Positions 6,437 to 14,787 of a stretch of DNA of 40,749 bases are shown here, one piece after another. This DNA comes from a virus. Location: IMG/VR virus record IMGVR_UViG_3300033155_000769, positions 1 to 40,749 of that record, one strand, 5' to 3'. Positions within the stretch are counted from its first letter, which is position 1. Each line of letters starts with the position of its first letter. The position numbers and the translations under genes were made by a program. The notes beneath the pieces were generated by a model, which saw nothing but the letters and a program-made list of their open reading frames with translations, searched no databases and had not been told where the DNA came from.

Positions 6437-7660
6437 ATGCAACGCAGGCAGTTTTTAGTTGGTAGTGCTGCTGGTTTAGGCAGTATGGCGTCTCTGGGGA
6501 ACGTTACTTTCTCCCAAGATCTCACCAAAAAAGAAGAGAACGCAGTTATTTTCTTATTCTTGGGCGGTGGAGCATCTTCTGTTGAACTCTTCAATCCTAT
6601 TCCTACAGCTGATTCAACCCACAGATCCGTAACAGGTTACGTTAACACGAACGTTCCCGGTATGGAATTGGGTGGGCTTTTCAAAGATTTAGCTAAATAT
6701 GGGAATCGCATAGCTCTTTTCAGGGGATTTCATCACCGAGATGCTAATCATTCGAGTGCCACTCACTGGGTAGTCACTGGACAATCGAATTTTGGGGCTG
6801 GTACAACGCAAAAGTGGCCGAGTTATGGCTCAGCGGCGTCAGGATGGCTCGGAACAAATGCACTTAACGGTCTGCCCACATATATTAAAATGAACAGCAT
6901 AGCCCACGACGACGCGGCGTTCATGGGTGGTAAATTTGTCGGCTACGACGCCACCCAACAGGGTCGTAAGGATCTCCTGCTCAGTATGGAACTCAAGCGA
7001 TTCGAAAAGCGGCTGAAATTCCTGTCAGTTATCGACAAAGACTTCGGCAAGGGCCAACGGCTAGCTGAACAGTGGACCGAATTGCGTGGACAGGCCGTAG
7101 AAATCGTAGCAGGAGACGCTTCTGAAGCGTTTAAAATAGAAGCAGATGAAGATTATGATGCTTTCAAGGAGGACACTCTTGGACGAGATGCTTTGACTGC
7201 TGTAAAGATAATTCAGGCAGGCTCTCGATTCGTGACGTTGAGCTATAATGGATGGGATATGCATAGTAATATTTTACAAGGGATGAACACAAGGCAACCT
7301 ATACTAGATAAGTACATTGCTTTACTTCTTGATACTTTACGCAAAAGGGGAATGAATAAAAAGACCATGTTGGTAGTTACATCGGAGTTTGGTCGAACTC
7401 CTATCAATGCTAATGCTGGTCGTGATCACAACGCGAGAATTGGCAATCTAATGATCGCTTGTGACTCATATGAAATGGGAAAAGTTGTCGGTTCAACTGA
7501 CCCGCTGGGGACAGAGGCTACGGAAGGCCTATGTCAGCCAAAAGACTTACGATGGACTATATTTGACCATTTACAAATGCCAAAAGAGATGAAGTGGACT
7601 GGATTAGATGGTCGACCGATGCACTTAGTAGAATCAGAGTCAAAGAATATACTTAAATAA
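6437..7660 (+). CDS. DUF1501 family Tat-exported protein
   Basis: 407 residues. The N-terminus 'MQRRQFLVGSAAGLGS' is a twin-arginine (Tat) signal. The body matches DUF1501, an alkaline phosphatase/sulfatase-like superfamily: 'AVIFLFLGGGASSVELFNP', 'LFRGFHHRDANHSSATHWV..G', 'YNGWDMHSNI' and 'TSEFGRTPINANAGRDHN' with the Asp-His pair expected near the metal site. The family is abundant in Planctomycetes and relatives, usually in secreted-protein gene clusters; its reaction is not established. Finding it in a phage genome suggests acquisition from such a host. The length is close to cellular members, so it seems intact. Confidence 0.9.
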   Translation: MQRRQFLVGSAAGLGSMASLGNVTFSQDLTKKEENAVIFLFLGGGASSVELFNPIPTADSTHRSVTGYVNTNVPGMELGGLFKDLAKYGNRIALFRGFHHRDANHSSATHWVVTGQSNFGAGTTQKWPSYGSAASGWLGTNALNGLPTYIKMNSIAHDDAAFMGGKFVGYDATQQGRKDLLLSMELKRFEKRLKFLSVIDKDFGKGQRLAEQWTELRGQAVEIVAGDASEAFKIEADEDYDAFKEDTLGRDALTAVKIIQAGSRFVTLSYNGWDMHSNILQGMNTRQPILDKYIALLLDTLRKRGMNKKTMLVVTSEFGRTPINANAGRDHNARIGNLMIACDSYEMGKVVGSTDPLGTEATEGLCQPKDLRWTIFDHLQMPKEMKWTGLDGRPMHLVESESKNILK

Positions 7661-7680
7661 CTAACACATGGGGAATTACC

Positions 7681-7737
7681 ATGAGTGAAAACATTTATTA
7701 TGATAATAATAATCCCGCCGACTGGCTAGACATCTGA
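7681..7737 (+). CDS. Possible 18-residue leader peptide
   Basis: ATG AGT GAA ... to TGA, overlapping the next start as TGATG at 7735-7739. GGGGAATT at 7670 could bind ribosomes. Asn/Asp/Tyr-rich. It may only serve to couple translation of the nuclease gene. Confidence 0.3.
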   Translation: MSENIYYDNNNPADWLDI

Positions 7738-8096
7738 TGTATACTTACAAAGCTAAATTAGTACGTGTGATTGATGGCGATTCTGTCGTTTTAGACATTG
7801 ATCTAGGTCTAAACGTCTGGCAATGCAACGAGCACTGTCGTCTCTATGGCATCAATACCCCAGAAATTCGTGGTGGTACACCCGAAACAAAAGCTGCGGG
7901 ATTCGACGCTAAGATCGAACTAGCAGAACTCATAGCTAATTCTGATGGTAAGTTGATAATTCGAACCCACTTGGATAAAGAAGGAAAGTTTGGTCGTCTG
8001 CTGGTTATTTTGCATCATACAGAAGATATAGAGCTGAAATATAGTTTTAACGACCTAATGGTTAAGTCAGGTCACGCAGAATATAAAATTTATTAG
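7737..8096 (+). CDS. Staphylococcal nuclease-like (SNase) protein
   Basis: 119 residues with the thermonuclease OB fold: 'AKLVRVIDGDSVVLDIDLGL' includes the calcium-binding Asp, 'CRLYGINTPEIRG' gives the catalytic Arg and Glu (the usual second Asp ligand is Asn here, GIN instead of GID), and 'EGKFGRLLV' the second catalytic Arg. It should cleave DNA or RNA with calcium. No signal peptide is visible, so it likely acts in the cytoplasm, for example on host nucleic acid. The single Asp-to-Asn change may alter metal use. A terminator follows. Confidence 0.9.
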   Translation: MYTYKAKLVRVIDGDSVVLDIDLGLNVWQCNEHCRLYGINTPEIRGGTPETKAAGFDAKIELAELIANSDGKLIIRTHLDKEGKFGRLLVILHHTEDIELKYSFNDLMVKSGHAEYKIY

Positions 8097-8119
8097 TCTT
8101 CACTGACGGATTCGCAACG

Positions 8120-8160
8120 TATAATTACCGTAAGAGGGTAAATCCCCTTACGGTTTTTTT
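8120..8160 (+). terminator. Terminator with an abutting TATAAT box
   Basis: Stem CCGTAAG-A-GGG (8128-8138) with CCC-C-TTACGG and seven T. TATAAT at 8120-8125 lies two bases before the stem, the same geometry as at 1875-1912; its -35 match is weak. Confidence 0.85.
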
Positions 8161-8189
8161 GTGTCTATACGAACGGAGTGCTGCGAAAA

Positions 8190-9269
8190 ATGAAACAGAT
8201 CAATCTTCAAGTGGCAATAAATTCTCTGGGCTATGGAGTTGTAGGATATAATGTACATCAGCAACTAAACCAAACAGAGGACGTAACACTGTGGCCTATC
8301 GGCGGTCAGGTACAACCTCCATGCGAAATCAGTGAGATAGGTGTTCAGCAGATCAAAATTGATATCGGCAAACAGAATACCTTTGATCCCACCTTACCAT
8401 TTCTTAAGATATGGCATGAGAACCAATTGGCAGAGCGTATTGGCAGTGGTCGTTATTCCGCTCTATCCTTTTTTGAAGTAAACAAATTTGATGATCGCCG
8501 CAAGTCGCACCTGCTATCGTTAGATAATATCATTGTTCCGTCTCGCTGGGCAGGGGATATTGTCTTCGACCAGTGCCATGTCAAGCCTGCTGTCGTCCCT
8601 ATGGGCGTGAATCGGGACATCTTTAACGAGAGTTTTAATACTATCCAGCCCCACAGGTGCATCTTTTTTAATTGTGGAAAGTGGGAGGTAAGAAAGGGTC
8701 ACGATATTCTGGGTGAAGCATTTAAAGATGCGTTTTCAAATCAAACCAACGTAGAACTATGGCTGATGACAGAAAATCCTTTTCTTAACGCCGACGAAAG
8801 GCGATATTGGGAGAACCTTTACCGTGGTGACCGTCGTATAAAGATAATGTCTCGGGTTCAGTATCAAGAAGAGCTAGCACAGATCATGAGTCAAGTACAT
8901 TGTGGTGTCTTCCCTGCTCGTGCAGAGGGTTGGAACCTAGAGCTATTAGAGTTAATGAGTATGGGCAAGCAAGTGATTACAACTAATTATTCTGCTCATA
9001 CTGAATTTTGTACCGAAGCAAATGCTAGACTAATAAGTATAGTAGATGAAGAGCCCATGTTCGATGGTAAATGGTTTACTGGAGACTGTGGAGTATGGGC
9101 CTCGCTAGATGATCAACCTTATGATCAGCTAGTGACACATCTACAGGACGAATATAAGTCTTGGGTGAATGATCCCACCGTACTTAATACAGCGGGCATA
9201 GAGACTGCGGAGAATTTAACCTGGAATAAGACCGCCACTAGATTATTGGAGATAGCGGCTCATGACTAA
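8190..9269 (+). CDS. Glycosyltransferase, GT4-like
   Basis: About 359 residues; start at ATG 8190, with GGAG at 8175 (GTG 8178 is an alternative). The C-terminal half is a GT-B, group 1 glycosyltransferase: 'FFNCGKWEVRKGHDILGEAF' (donor-binding loop), 'IKIMSRVQYQEELAQIMSQVHCGVFPARAEGWNLELLELMS' with the E-x7-E type motif, then 'GKQVITTNYSAHTEF'. It transfers a sugar from a nucleotide donor; possible targets are glycans on virions, modified DNA bases or host surface. Together with glmS and the nucleotidylyltransferase at 38781 it suggests sugar chemistry. It overlaps the dUTPase by 8 bases. Confidence 0.85.
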   Translation: MKQINLQVAINSLGYGVVGYNVHQQLNQTEDVTLWPIGGQVQPPCEISEIGVQQIKIDIGKQNTFDPTLPFLKIWHENQLAERIGSGRYSALSFFEVNKFDDRRKSHLLSLDNIIVPSRWAGDIVFDQCHVKPAVVPMGVNRDIFNESFNTIQPHRCIFFNCGKWEVRKGHDILGEAFKDAFSNQTNVELWLMTENPFLNADERRYWENLYRGDRRIKIMSRVQYQEELAQIMSQVHCGVFPARAEGWNLELLELMSMGKQVITTNYSAHTEFCTEANARLISIVDEEPMFDGKWFTGDCGVWASLDDQPYDQLVTHLQDEYKSWVNDPTVLNTAGIETAENLTWNKTATRLLEIAAHD

Positions 9270-9726
9270 CACTGTGCTTGTCCAGCGACTTACGGAAGAG
9301 GCGACTGTCCCCACTCAAGCACATGAAAATGATGCGGGCTGGGACTTGTATTCTATTGAAGACATTTCGATCAACGGAGGGGAGCGGCGAACCATTAAAA
9401 CTGGAATCGCTTTCCAAATTCCAAATGGTCATGCTGGGCTTATCTGGCCTCGTTCGGGACTCGCTGTCAAAAAGGGCCTGGACATATTAGCAGGAGTGAT
9501 TGACTCAGACTATCGTGGGGAGATTAAGGTGTGTCTATTTAATTCTACTATACCTCTTCCTCTATGGGAGACTCCTCAAAGTGATGATGTGCGAGTGGAT
9601 ATTAAAAAAGGAGATAGAATCGCTCAGATAATATTCCATTCTCTACCTAAGTTCATAATGATGGAAGTCTATAGTCTTAACGACACGGAAAGATCTATGT
9701 CTGGGTTTGGGAGTAGCGGAACATGA
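9262..9726 (+). CDS. dut: dUTP diphosphatase
   Basis: Trimeric dUTPase, 154 residues, hydrolysing dUTP to dUMP and PPi; keeps uracil out of DNA and supplies ThyA. All five motifs are present: AGWDLYS, WPRSGLAVKKGL, GVIDSDYRGEIKV with the catalytic Asp and Tyr, KGDRIAQIIF, and the P-loop-like tail GFGSSGT. Motif V is slightly divergent (RSMSGFGSSGT). It overlaps guaC by four bases (ATGA), so the two are translationally coupled. Confidence 0.96.
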   Translation: MTNTVLVQRLTEEATVPTQAHENDAGWDLYSIEDISINGGERRTIKTGIAFQIPNGHAGLIWPRSGLAVKKGLDILAGVIDSDYRGEIKVCLFNSTIPLPLWETPQSDDVRVDIKKGDRIAQIIFHSLPKFIMMEVYSLNDTERSMSGFGSSGT

Positions 9727-10733
9727 AAATAGAAGAAGATATAAAACTAGATTTTCAAGATGTTCTTATCCGCCCCAAGCGATCTAGAATGGCAAGTCGC
9801 AAGTGCGTTGATTTAGAGAAGACGTATCGCTTTCTTAATAGTAAGCAGTTGTGGCGAGGTGTTCCTATCATTGCTGCAAACCTAGACACAGTTGGTACTT
9901 TCGCTATGGCTGTCGCCTTGGCGGAACAGAAGATGATGACGTGCTTGCATAAGTTTTATGATCCTAGTGAGGTTCAGAAGTTTGTCCAACATACCCCGTA
10001 CGAAGATCAAGCGTTTTACACTATTGGCGGCACACTTGACATGCTTCTTGGATGGACTCCTAAGTTAATCTGTATAGATGTTGCCAATGGTTACACCGAG
10101 ACGTTTGTAGACCATGTGAAGCTAGTTCGTACGGCGTTTCCTGAGTCTATCATTATGGCCGGTAACGTCGCCACTAGAGAGATGACTGAGACACTCTTGA
10201 TTCAAGGAGCTGACATTGTAAAGGTAGGGATTGGCCCAGGCTCCCTCTGCACAACGAGAAAAGTAGCTGGAGTGGGATTTCCTCAATTGTCTGCCATTGA
10301 TGAGTGTGCAGATGCCGCTCATGGCCTGGGTGGACACATCTGTGCTGATGGCGGATGCACCACTCCCGGCGATGTGGCTAAAGCATTTGGTGCTGGGGCT
10401 GACTTTGTGATGCTAGGAGGTCTTTTAAGTGGCTGCGATGAATGCGAAGGGGAATGGATAGATAAAGATGGACAGAAGTATCTACAAATTCATGGCATGG
10501 CCAGCAAAGCGGCGATGGATAAGCACAATGGAGGTCAAGGAGACTACAGGGCCGCAGAAGGCAAGGCAGTAGAAGTGCTGTCGAAAGGACCAGTGAAAAA
10601 TGTTTTGCAAGAAATAACGGGCGGCTTGCGAAGTGCGTGTGCCTATGTTGGAGCCAGTAGATTGAAAGACCTACCGAAGTGTACAACCTTTATAAGGGTG
10701 GGTCGAACTCACAATACAATTTATGGAGAGTGA
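9723..10733 (+). CDS. guaC: GMP reductase
   Basis: 336 residues with close similarity to bacterial GuaC over its whole length: 'EDIKLDFQDVLIRPKRS', 'VPIIAANLDTVGTFAMA', 'ICIDVANGYTE', 'GADIVKVGIGPGSLCTT' with the catalytic Cys, 'ADGGCTTPGDVAKAFGAGAD', and 'GGLRSACAYVGASRLKDL'. It converts GMP to IMP with NADPH, recycling guanine nucleotides towards adenine. It lacks the CBS domain of IMP dehydrogenase, which confirms GMP reductase. It is rare in phages and could redirect degraded host purines during infection. Confidence 0.96.
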   Translation: MKIEEDIKLDFQDVLIRPKRSRMASRKCVDLEKTYRFLNSKQLWRGVPIIAANLDTVGTFAMAVALAEQKMMTCLHKFYDPSEVQKFVQHTPYEDQAFYTIGGTLDMLLGWTPKLICIDVANGYTETFVDHVKLVRTAFPESIIMAGNVATREMTETLLIQGADIVKVGIGPGSLCTTRKVAGVGFPQLSAIDECADAAHGLGGHICADGGCTTPGDVAKAFGAGADFVMLGGLLSGCDECEGEWIDKDGQKYLQIHGMASKAAMDKHNGGQGDYRAAEGKAVEVLSKGPVKNVLQEITGGLRSACAYVGASRLKDLPKCTTFIRVGRTHNTIYGE

Positions 10734-10766
10734 AGTAGTCAAGCCTCCTGAAAGGCACCCGAGCTT

Positions 10767-11108
10767 ATGGACATGAAGATATGTATTCGATGTAAGATTA
10801 ATCAGCCTACTACAAAGTTTGCTCGACATACAGGTCATAAAGACAATCTCGATGGACGATGTAAGCAATGTATAAACAAGGCTGGTGTCCTACGACATAA
10901 GTTAAGAAAGGTAGCACCACCAATGCCCGATACTTGCGACTGCTGTAATAAACCAGCCAAGAAAACTCTCTGCCTAGACCATGATCACGAAACATTAAAA
11001 TTTCGGGGATGGATATGCGAATATTGTAATAGAGGTATAGGACAATTAGGTGATACATTGTCGGGCGTTATGAACGCAGTAGCTTACTTGCAAAAAGAGG
11101 TTGTATAA
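10767..11108 (+). CDS. Endonuclease VII-like HNH nuclease
   Basis: 113 residues with paired Cys knuckles (CIRCKI..., RCKQCI, CDCCN) and the endonuclease VII core 'LDHDHETLKFRGWICEYCNRGIGQL', where D-H-D-H and the C-x-x-C-N pair hold metal and zinc. T4 endonuclease VII resolves branched DNA; small relatives are often free-standing homing nucleases. The first CxxC pair looks like a zinc ribbon added to the core. A start at 10773 is also possible. Overlaps the next gene by 1 base (TAATG). Confidence 0.85.
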   Translation: MDMKICIRCKINQPTTKFARHTGHKDNLDGRCKQCINKAGVLRHKLRKVAPPMPDTCDCCNKPAKKTLCLDHDHETLKFRGWICEYCNRGIGQLGDTLSGVMNAVAYLQKEVV

Positions 11109-12217
11109 TGAAGGTCGCATTATTCGGTGCAGGACAGATGGGTTTTACAATTGCCTACATGCTTAAATTGCTAGGCAACTATCACATTACCTGCTTTGAT
11201 AGACGTACACATCCACCCCTCTTAGAGTGCGACGAATATGTTCGTCTTGAATTAAACCAGGCAAATAGCGGCGGGTCGACATTCGGATTCGGTGGAGACG
11301 AGTGGGGATGGGTAGACTCCCTAGTAGGACAAGGATTTGATATTGTACTCTCTGCTTTACCATGCATGCATAATGAACATATAGCTACTCTTGCCATAGG
11401 AGAAGATATACCTTACTTCGATCTTGGTGGATCAGTTGAAGTAGCAGATAAAATAAATAAACTAGGACGGGAGCATGGAGCTACGGTCTTTACTGACCTG
11501 GGGCTAGCTCCTGGCTGGGCAAATATTATGGCCGAAGAAGCATATAGCACATTTAAAAAAGCAGAGGTTGAGCCTCTGGAAATTAATATGAGATGCGGCG
11601 GATTGCCCGCTGCTTGTAATCCAAAAGACCCTTTCAACTATAAACTAACTTGGTCGATTGATGGGTTATACAATGAGTACGTAGCTGATAGTGAGCTTCT
11701 AGAACATGGAAAAATTAAGACCGTTCCGTCTCTTGGCGGGATTTGTCTAACACAGATACAGGCTAATTGGCAAGGGAATAATGTAAAACTAGAAGAGTTT
11801 TATACTAGCGGCGGAGCTTCACATACCTTGGAACTAATGCAGAAACGTGGAGTAGAAAACTGTAATTATAAAACACTAAGATACCCAGGACACGCACAAC
11901 TGATTGATTACTTTATTAATGAGAAACAGTATAATAAGAAACAACTATCTGAATTATTTTGTGACCATAAAGGAGCTGATATAGTAGTAGTCCACTGTAA
12001 TGCTCGCTCTGTACATGATAGTTTAGTATACAACAAGACTTATATCATTAGAGCCAAAGAGGGCTTTAGTGCTATGCAGTTATCAACAGCCAGTGCTTTC
12101 GTTTCGGCAGTACGAGCATCACCATTAACCAAAGGACAACCATTAAACTATTCAGATATTAAGCTAGACATGTTTAATCGAGATATGGATAGGTTAGGTT
12201 TTTCGGAGGAAAATTAA
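11108..12217 (+). CDS. Saccharopine-dehydrogenase-like enzyme
   Basis: 369 residues. N-terminal NAD(P) Rossmann motif 'ALFGAGQMGFTIAYML', then the saccharopine dehydrogenase/lysine 6-dehydrogenase pattern 'FDLGGSVEVADKINKL', 'TDLGLAPGWANIMAEEA', 'MRCGGLP' and a C-terminal catalytic-domain segment. Members oxidise or reduce lysine or amino-acid derivatives; the exact substrate here is unknown (lysine 6-dehydrogenase and carboxynorspermidine dehydrogenase are alternatives). It is unusual in a phage and lies between a nuclease and a small unknown gene, so its role is not explained by its neighbours. Confidence 0.85.
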   Translation: MKVALFGAGQMGFTIAYMLKLLGNYHITCFDRRTHPPLLECDEYVRLELNQANSGGSTFGFGGDEWGWVDSLVGQGFDIVLSALPCMHNEHIATLAIGEDIPYFDLGGSVEVADKINKLGREHGATVFTDLGLAPGWANIMAEEAYSTFKKAEVEPLEINMRCGGLPAACNPKDPFNYKLTWSIDGLYNEYVADSELLEHGKIKTVPSLGGICLTQIQANWQGNNVKLEEFYTSGGASHTLELMQKRGVENCNYKTLRYPGHAQLIDYFINEKQYNKKQLSELFCDHKGADIVVVHCNARSVHDSLVYNKTYIIRAKEGFSAMQLSTASAFVSAVRASPLTKGQPLNYSDIKLDMFNRDMDRLGFSEEN

Positions 12218-12247
12218 ATATAATATTTTTAAGCGGAAGGGATGATA

Positions 12248-12640
12248 ATGGCTTTACTGAGGTTGATATTAAGGTGGTTTGATAAGGTAGTTTTTCTGCC
12301 AAAACCAGAAGAAACAGAACAAACTGCAGGTGGCGGAGGTGTGCTCTCTATAGGATACGAAGTAGAGGCTGGTGATCTATCTGTAGATGTTGACATAACA
12401 GACAAGGGGGATGTGTCTGTCGAGTTGCTTGCTCTCATCCTTTTCCAGCTAGAGAATGGCACTCTCTCTTCATTTTTCTATCAGGCGTTAATAGTCTGGG
12501 CCGAAGAAAACCCAGAAAGACTTATCTTTAACGAAGCAGTCGGAACTAGAATAGGAGAGTTACGAGGGTCCGAAGTGGGAGAACGTAAATTAGCAGTTGA
12601 TCCGAGTGCCGTATTCAACTTTAGGGACATGAAGAAATGA
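12248..12640 (+). CDS. Unknown protein with membrane-proximal N-terminus
   Basis: 130 residues. The start at 12248 is favoured because GGAAGG (12235-12240) sits 7 bases upstream; ATG 12242 is too close. It begins with a hydrophobic/amphipathic stretch (ALLRLILRWFDKVVFLPKP), then a Gly-rich acidic region. No family recognised. It ends overlapping thyA by four bases. Confidence 0.5.
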   Translation: MALLRLILRWFDKVVFLPKPEETEQTAGGGGVLSIGYEVEAGDLSVDVDITDKGDVSVELLALILFQLENGTLSSFFYQALIVWAEENPERLIFNEAVGTRIGELRGSEVGERKLAVDPSAVFNFRDMKK

Positions 12641-13608
12641 AACAGTACTTAGACATAGTGAAGAACGTATTAAATAACGGACAATGGAAACAAAATAGAA
12701 CGGGAACACAGGCGACCACCACTTTTTGTGAAATCTTTCGGCATCAAATGTCAGACGGATTTCCACTTTTAACTACCAAAAAAATGTACACTCAGGGCGT
12801 AGCAGTCGAACTAGAAGGCTTTATTCAGGGTATAACAGATAAGAGATGGTTCCAGAAACGTAAATGTAACATTTGGAATGAGTGGGCCAATCCCGAAACA
12901 GTTGAAAGGGACTGGATAAAAAGAATGAAGTTCTTGGGGATGAGTGGCCAACGTTTACAGGGGACAATAAAGAAACAAGCAGAGAAAGCTACAAAAGATT
13001 TGGGTCCGATATATGGCTATCAATGGCGTCATTTTGACCAACATTATTCTACTAGCGATGGTGGACCTAAGACCTTTTTGGATAGAATAAGCCTGGATTG
13101 GGCTGTAAATGGAGTCGAAAGGGGGGTTGATCAATTAAAAAATGTAGTAAAAACTTTAAAAACTAATCCAGACGACCGCAGAATGGTTGTTTTGGCGTGG
13201 AATCCTAATCAACTTTCCCAAATGGCGTTGCCGCCTTGCCATTATGCGTTCACTCTCGTTCACATCAATGGTGTATTAAATCTTAGTTGGAAGCAGCGTT
13301 CCTGTGACATGATGCTAGGGGTTCCGTTTAATATTGCCAACTACGCATTACTTTTGTTACTACTGTGTAAGGAGAGCGGTCTAGTACCAGGAGAACTAGT
13401 GGGGGTTCTTGAAGACTGTCACATCTATGAAACTCAAATAAAAAGTGCAATCGCACAAACTAGTCGCAAGCCCTATAAGCTACCGACTGTTACTGTTGGC
13501 AACGACGAACCTAGCGGTTTCGATATCTTTAGCTGGACGCACGAGGATTTGTTTGTACATAATTATGAGAGCCATCCAAAAATAGACTTCGGACCAGTCG
13601 CAATATGA
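12637..13608 (+). CDS. thyA: Thymidylate synthase
   Basis: 323 residues, folate-dependent ThyA converting dUMP to dTMP. Motifs: 'QNRTGTQATTTFCEIFRHQM', 'GPIYGYQWRHF', 'DDRRMVVLAWNPNQLSQMALPPCH' with nucleophilic Cys201, and 'QRSCDMMLGVPFNIANYALL' with Asn232, the base-discriminating residue; dCMP hydroxymethylases carry Asp there, so this is the dUMP enzyme. It is longer than E. coli ThyA (264) because of insertions around residues 90-130. Together with dut and dCMP deaminase it makes a complete dTMP supply route. Confidence 0.95.
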   Translation: MKQYLDIVKNVLNNGQWKQNRTGTQATTTFCEIFRHQMSDGFPLLTTKKMYTQGVAVELEGFIQGITDKRWFQKRKCNIWNEWANPETVERDWIKRMKFLGMSGQRLQGTIKKQAEKATKDLGPIYGYQWRHFDQHYSTSDGGPKTFLDRISLDWAVNGVERGVDQLKNVVKTLKTNPDDRRMVVLAWNPNQLSQMALPPCHYAFTLVHINGVLNLSWKQRSCDMMLGVPFNIANYALLLLLLCKESGLVPGELVGVLEDCHIYETQIKSAIAQTSRKPYKLPTVTVGNDEPSGFDIFSWTHEDLFVHNYESHPKIDFGPVAI

Positions 13609-14114
13609 GGTATGATACTATGAGCGAACATAACGAATTGAATATAGATGGAGAATTAGCTCCCTACCCATCAGGTAATGATGTTTATTGGGAGAAGTGG
13701 ACTGATGCTTATAACAACGACGGTATTGAAGCATCAAAAAAACTGATAGAAGACATTAGAGAGGACGAATACGATCTAGAAGATGACGACGAAAGACTTG
13801 CCTTAGATAAAGACGAAGACATTCCGTTTTTCGACACACACATCCAAACTATACTAACTCCATTCGGAGTCTTACCGCTAACTGAGGACTCTTTTGTCAG
13901 TAATCACTTTAAGTTTTGGGTAGGACACGCTAACTTTAAACTTTGGGACGCTTACTATAAGGTAATCGGAGATATACTAGGAGTTGAATCCGTTGACATA
14001 CTTACCCCTCTTCGCTTTCGCATTGCCGTAGGCAAGATGTTCAAGGATGAAGACGTAATGAGTCGGGTAAGGTCAGCATTACTAGAGGTCGTGAGCAATG
14101 AGTCTAAAGAATAG
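13605..14114 (+). CDS. Unknown acidic protein
   Basis: 169 residues, overlapping thyA by four bases; an alternative ATG lies at 13620. The first 80 residues are very acidic (DIREDEYDLEDDDERLALDKDEDIP). The second half is a compact domain (GVLPLTEDSFVSNHFKFWVGHANFKLWDAYYKVIGDILG) that I cannot match to a family. It overlaps the ClpP-like gene, so they are probably co-translated. Confidence 0.6.
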   Translation: MRYDTMSEHNELNIDGELAPYPSGNDVYWEKWTDAYNNDGIEASKKLIEDIREDEYDLEDDDERLALDKDEDIPFFDTHIQTILTPFGVLPLTEDSFVSNHFKFWVGHANFKLWDAYYKVIGDILGVESVDILTPLRFRIAVGKMFKDEDVMSRVRSALLEVVSNESKE

Positions 14115-14787
14115 GGACAGGGTATCCAAAGGTTATATTGTTGACGAAATGCATCGTTACAATATTTTGTTGGAAGCGAGAGAAGTATTTCTGCACGGAT
14201 GCATAGAGGGCAGCGAAGAAGGTGATCCTGGTGTTGACTATCGTATGGCTACTAACTTTGTCAAGAACATGGCATTGCTAGACCGTATTGACGATAAAAT
14301 GCCAATAGTTGTACATCAGCACTCGGTCGGAGGGGGATGGACCGAAGGCATGATGATTTTCGATGCCATTTCCACATGTACCTGCTCAGTGATTATGGTA
14401 ACGCATGGTATAGCTGCCTCTATGGGCAGTATAATTCCTCAAGCAGCCGACCTTCGTATCAGTATGCCGAATTGCTGGTGGCTTATTCACGATGGAACCA
14501 CCGATATTAACTCTGACTTCACTGTCAGAATGGCAAAGTCTTGGGCAGGATGGGAAGAAATTACTACTAAGCAAATGATGAGTATTTATGCCGAAGTATG
14601 TAGCCATGGAGAGGTATATAAAGATAAAAGTGAATCTCAAATAAAACTCTTGATCCGTAAGCAACTTGAGAAAAAAGAAGACTGGTGGTTATCGTCTGAG
14701 GATTCTGTACGTCATGGCTTTTCTGATGCCGTGTGGGGTTCAGACGGTTACGAGTCCTTAGAAATTATAAAGCAACATGTACTTTGA
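14098..14787 (+). CDS. ClpP-like serine protease
   Basis: 229 residues with the ClpP/crotonase fold: 'MPIVVHQHSVGGGWTEGMMIFDAI' (the oxyanion-type Gly run), 'THGIAASMGSIIPQAAD' with the catalytic Ser, 'WWLIHDGTTD' with the catalytic His, and 'VRHGFSDAVWG' near the expected Asp. It could process peptides in place of host ClpP, or be a prohead protease (phages use ClpP-like maturation proteases). No ATPase partner is visible nearby. The Ser-His-Asp triad looks intact, but the neighbours do not include recognised head genes. Confidence 0.85.
   Translation: MSLKNRDRVSKGYIVDEMHRYNILLEAREVFLHGCIEGSEEGDPGVDYRMATNFVKNMALLDRIDDKMPIVVHQHSVGGGWTEGMMIFDAISTCTCSVIMVTHGIAASMGSIIPQAADLRISMPNCWWLIHDGTTDINSDFTVRMAKSWAGWEEITTKQMMSIYAEVCSHGEVYKDKSESQIKLLIRKQLEKKEDWWLSSEDSVRHGFSDAVWGSDGYESLEIIKQHVL

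Noticed and set aside
12637-13608. dCMP hydroxymethylase (DNA modification)
   Set aside because: Asn at the discriminating PFN site means dUMP thymidylate synthase rather than dCMP hydroxymethylase, so there is no hydroxymethyl-C route here.
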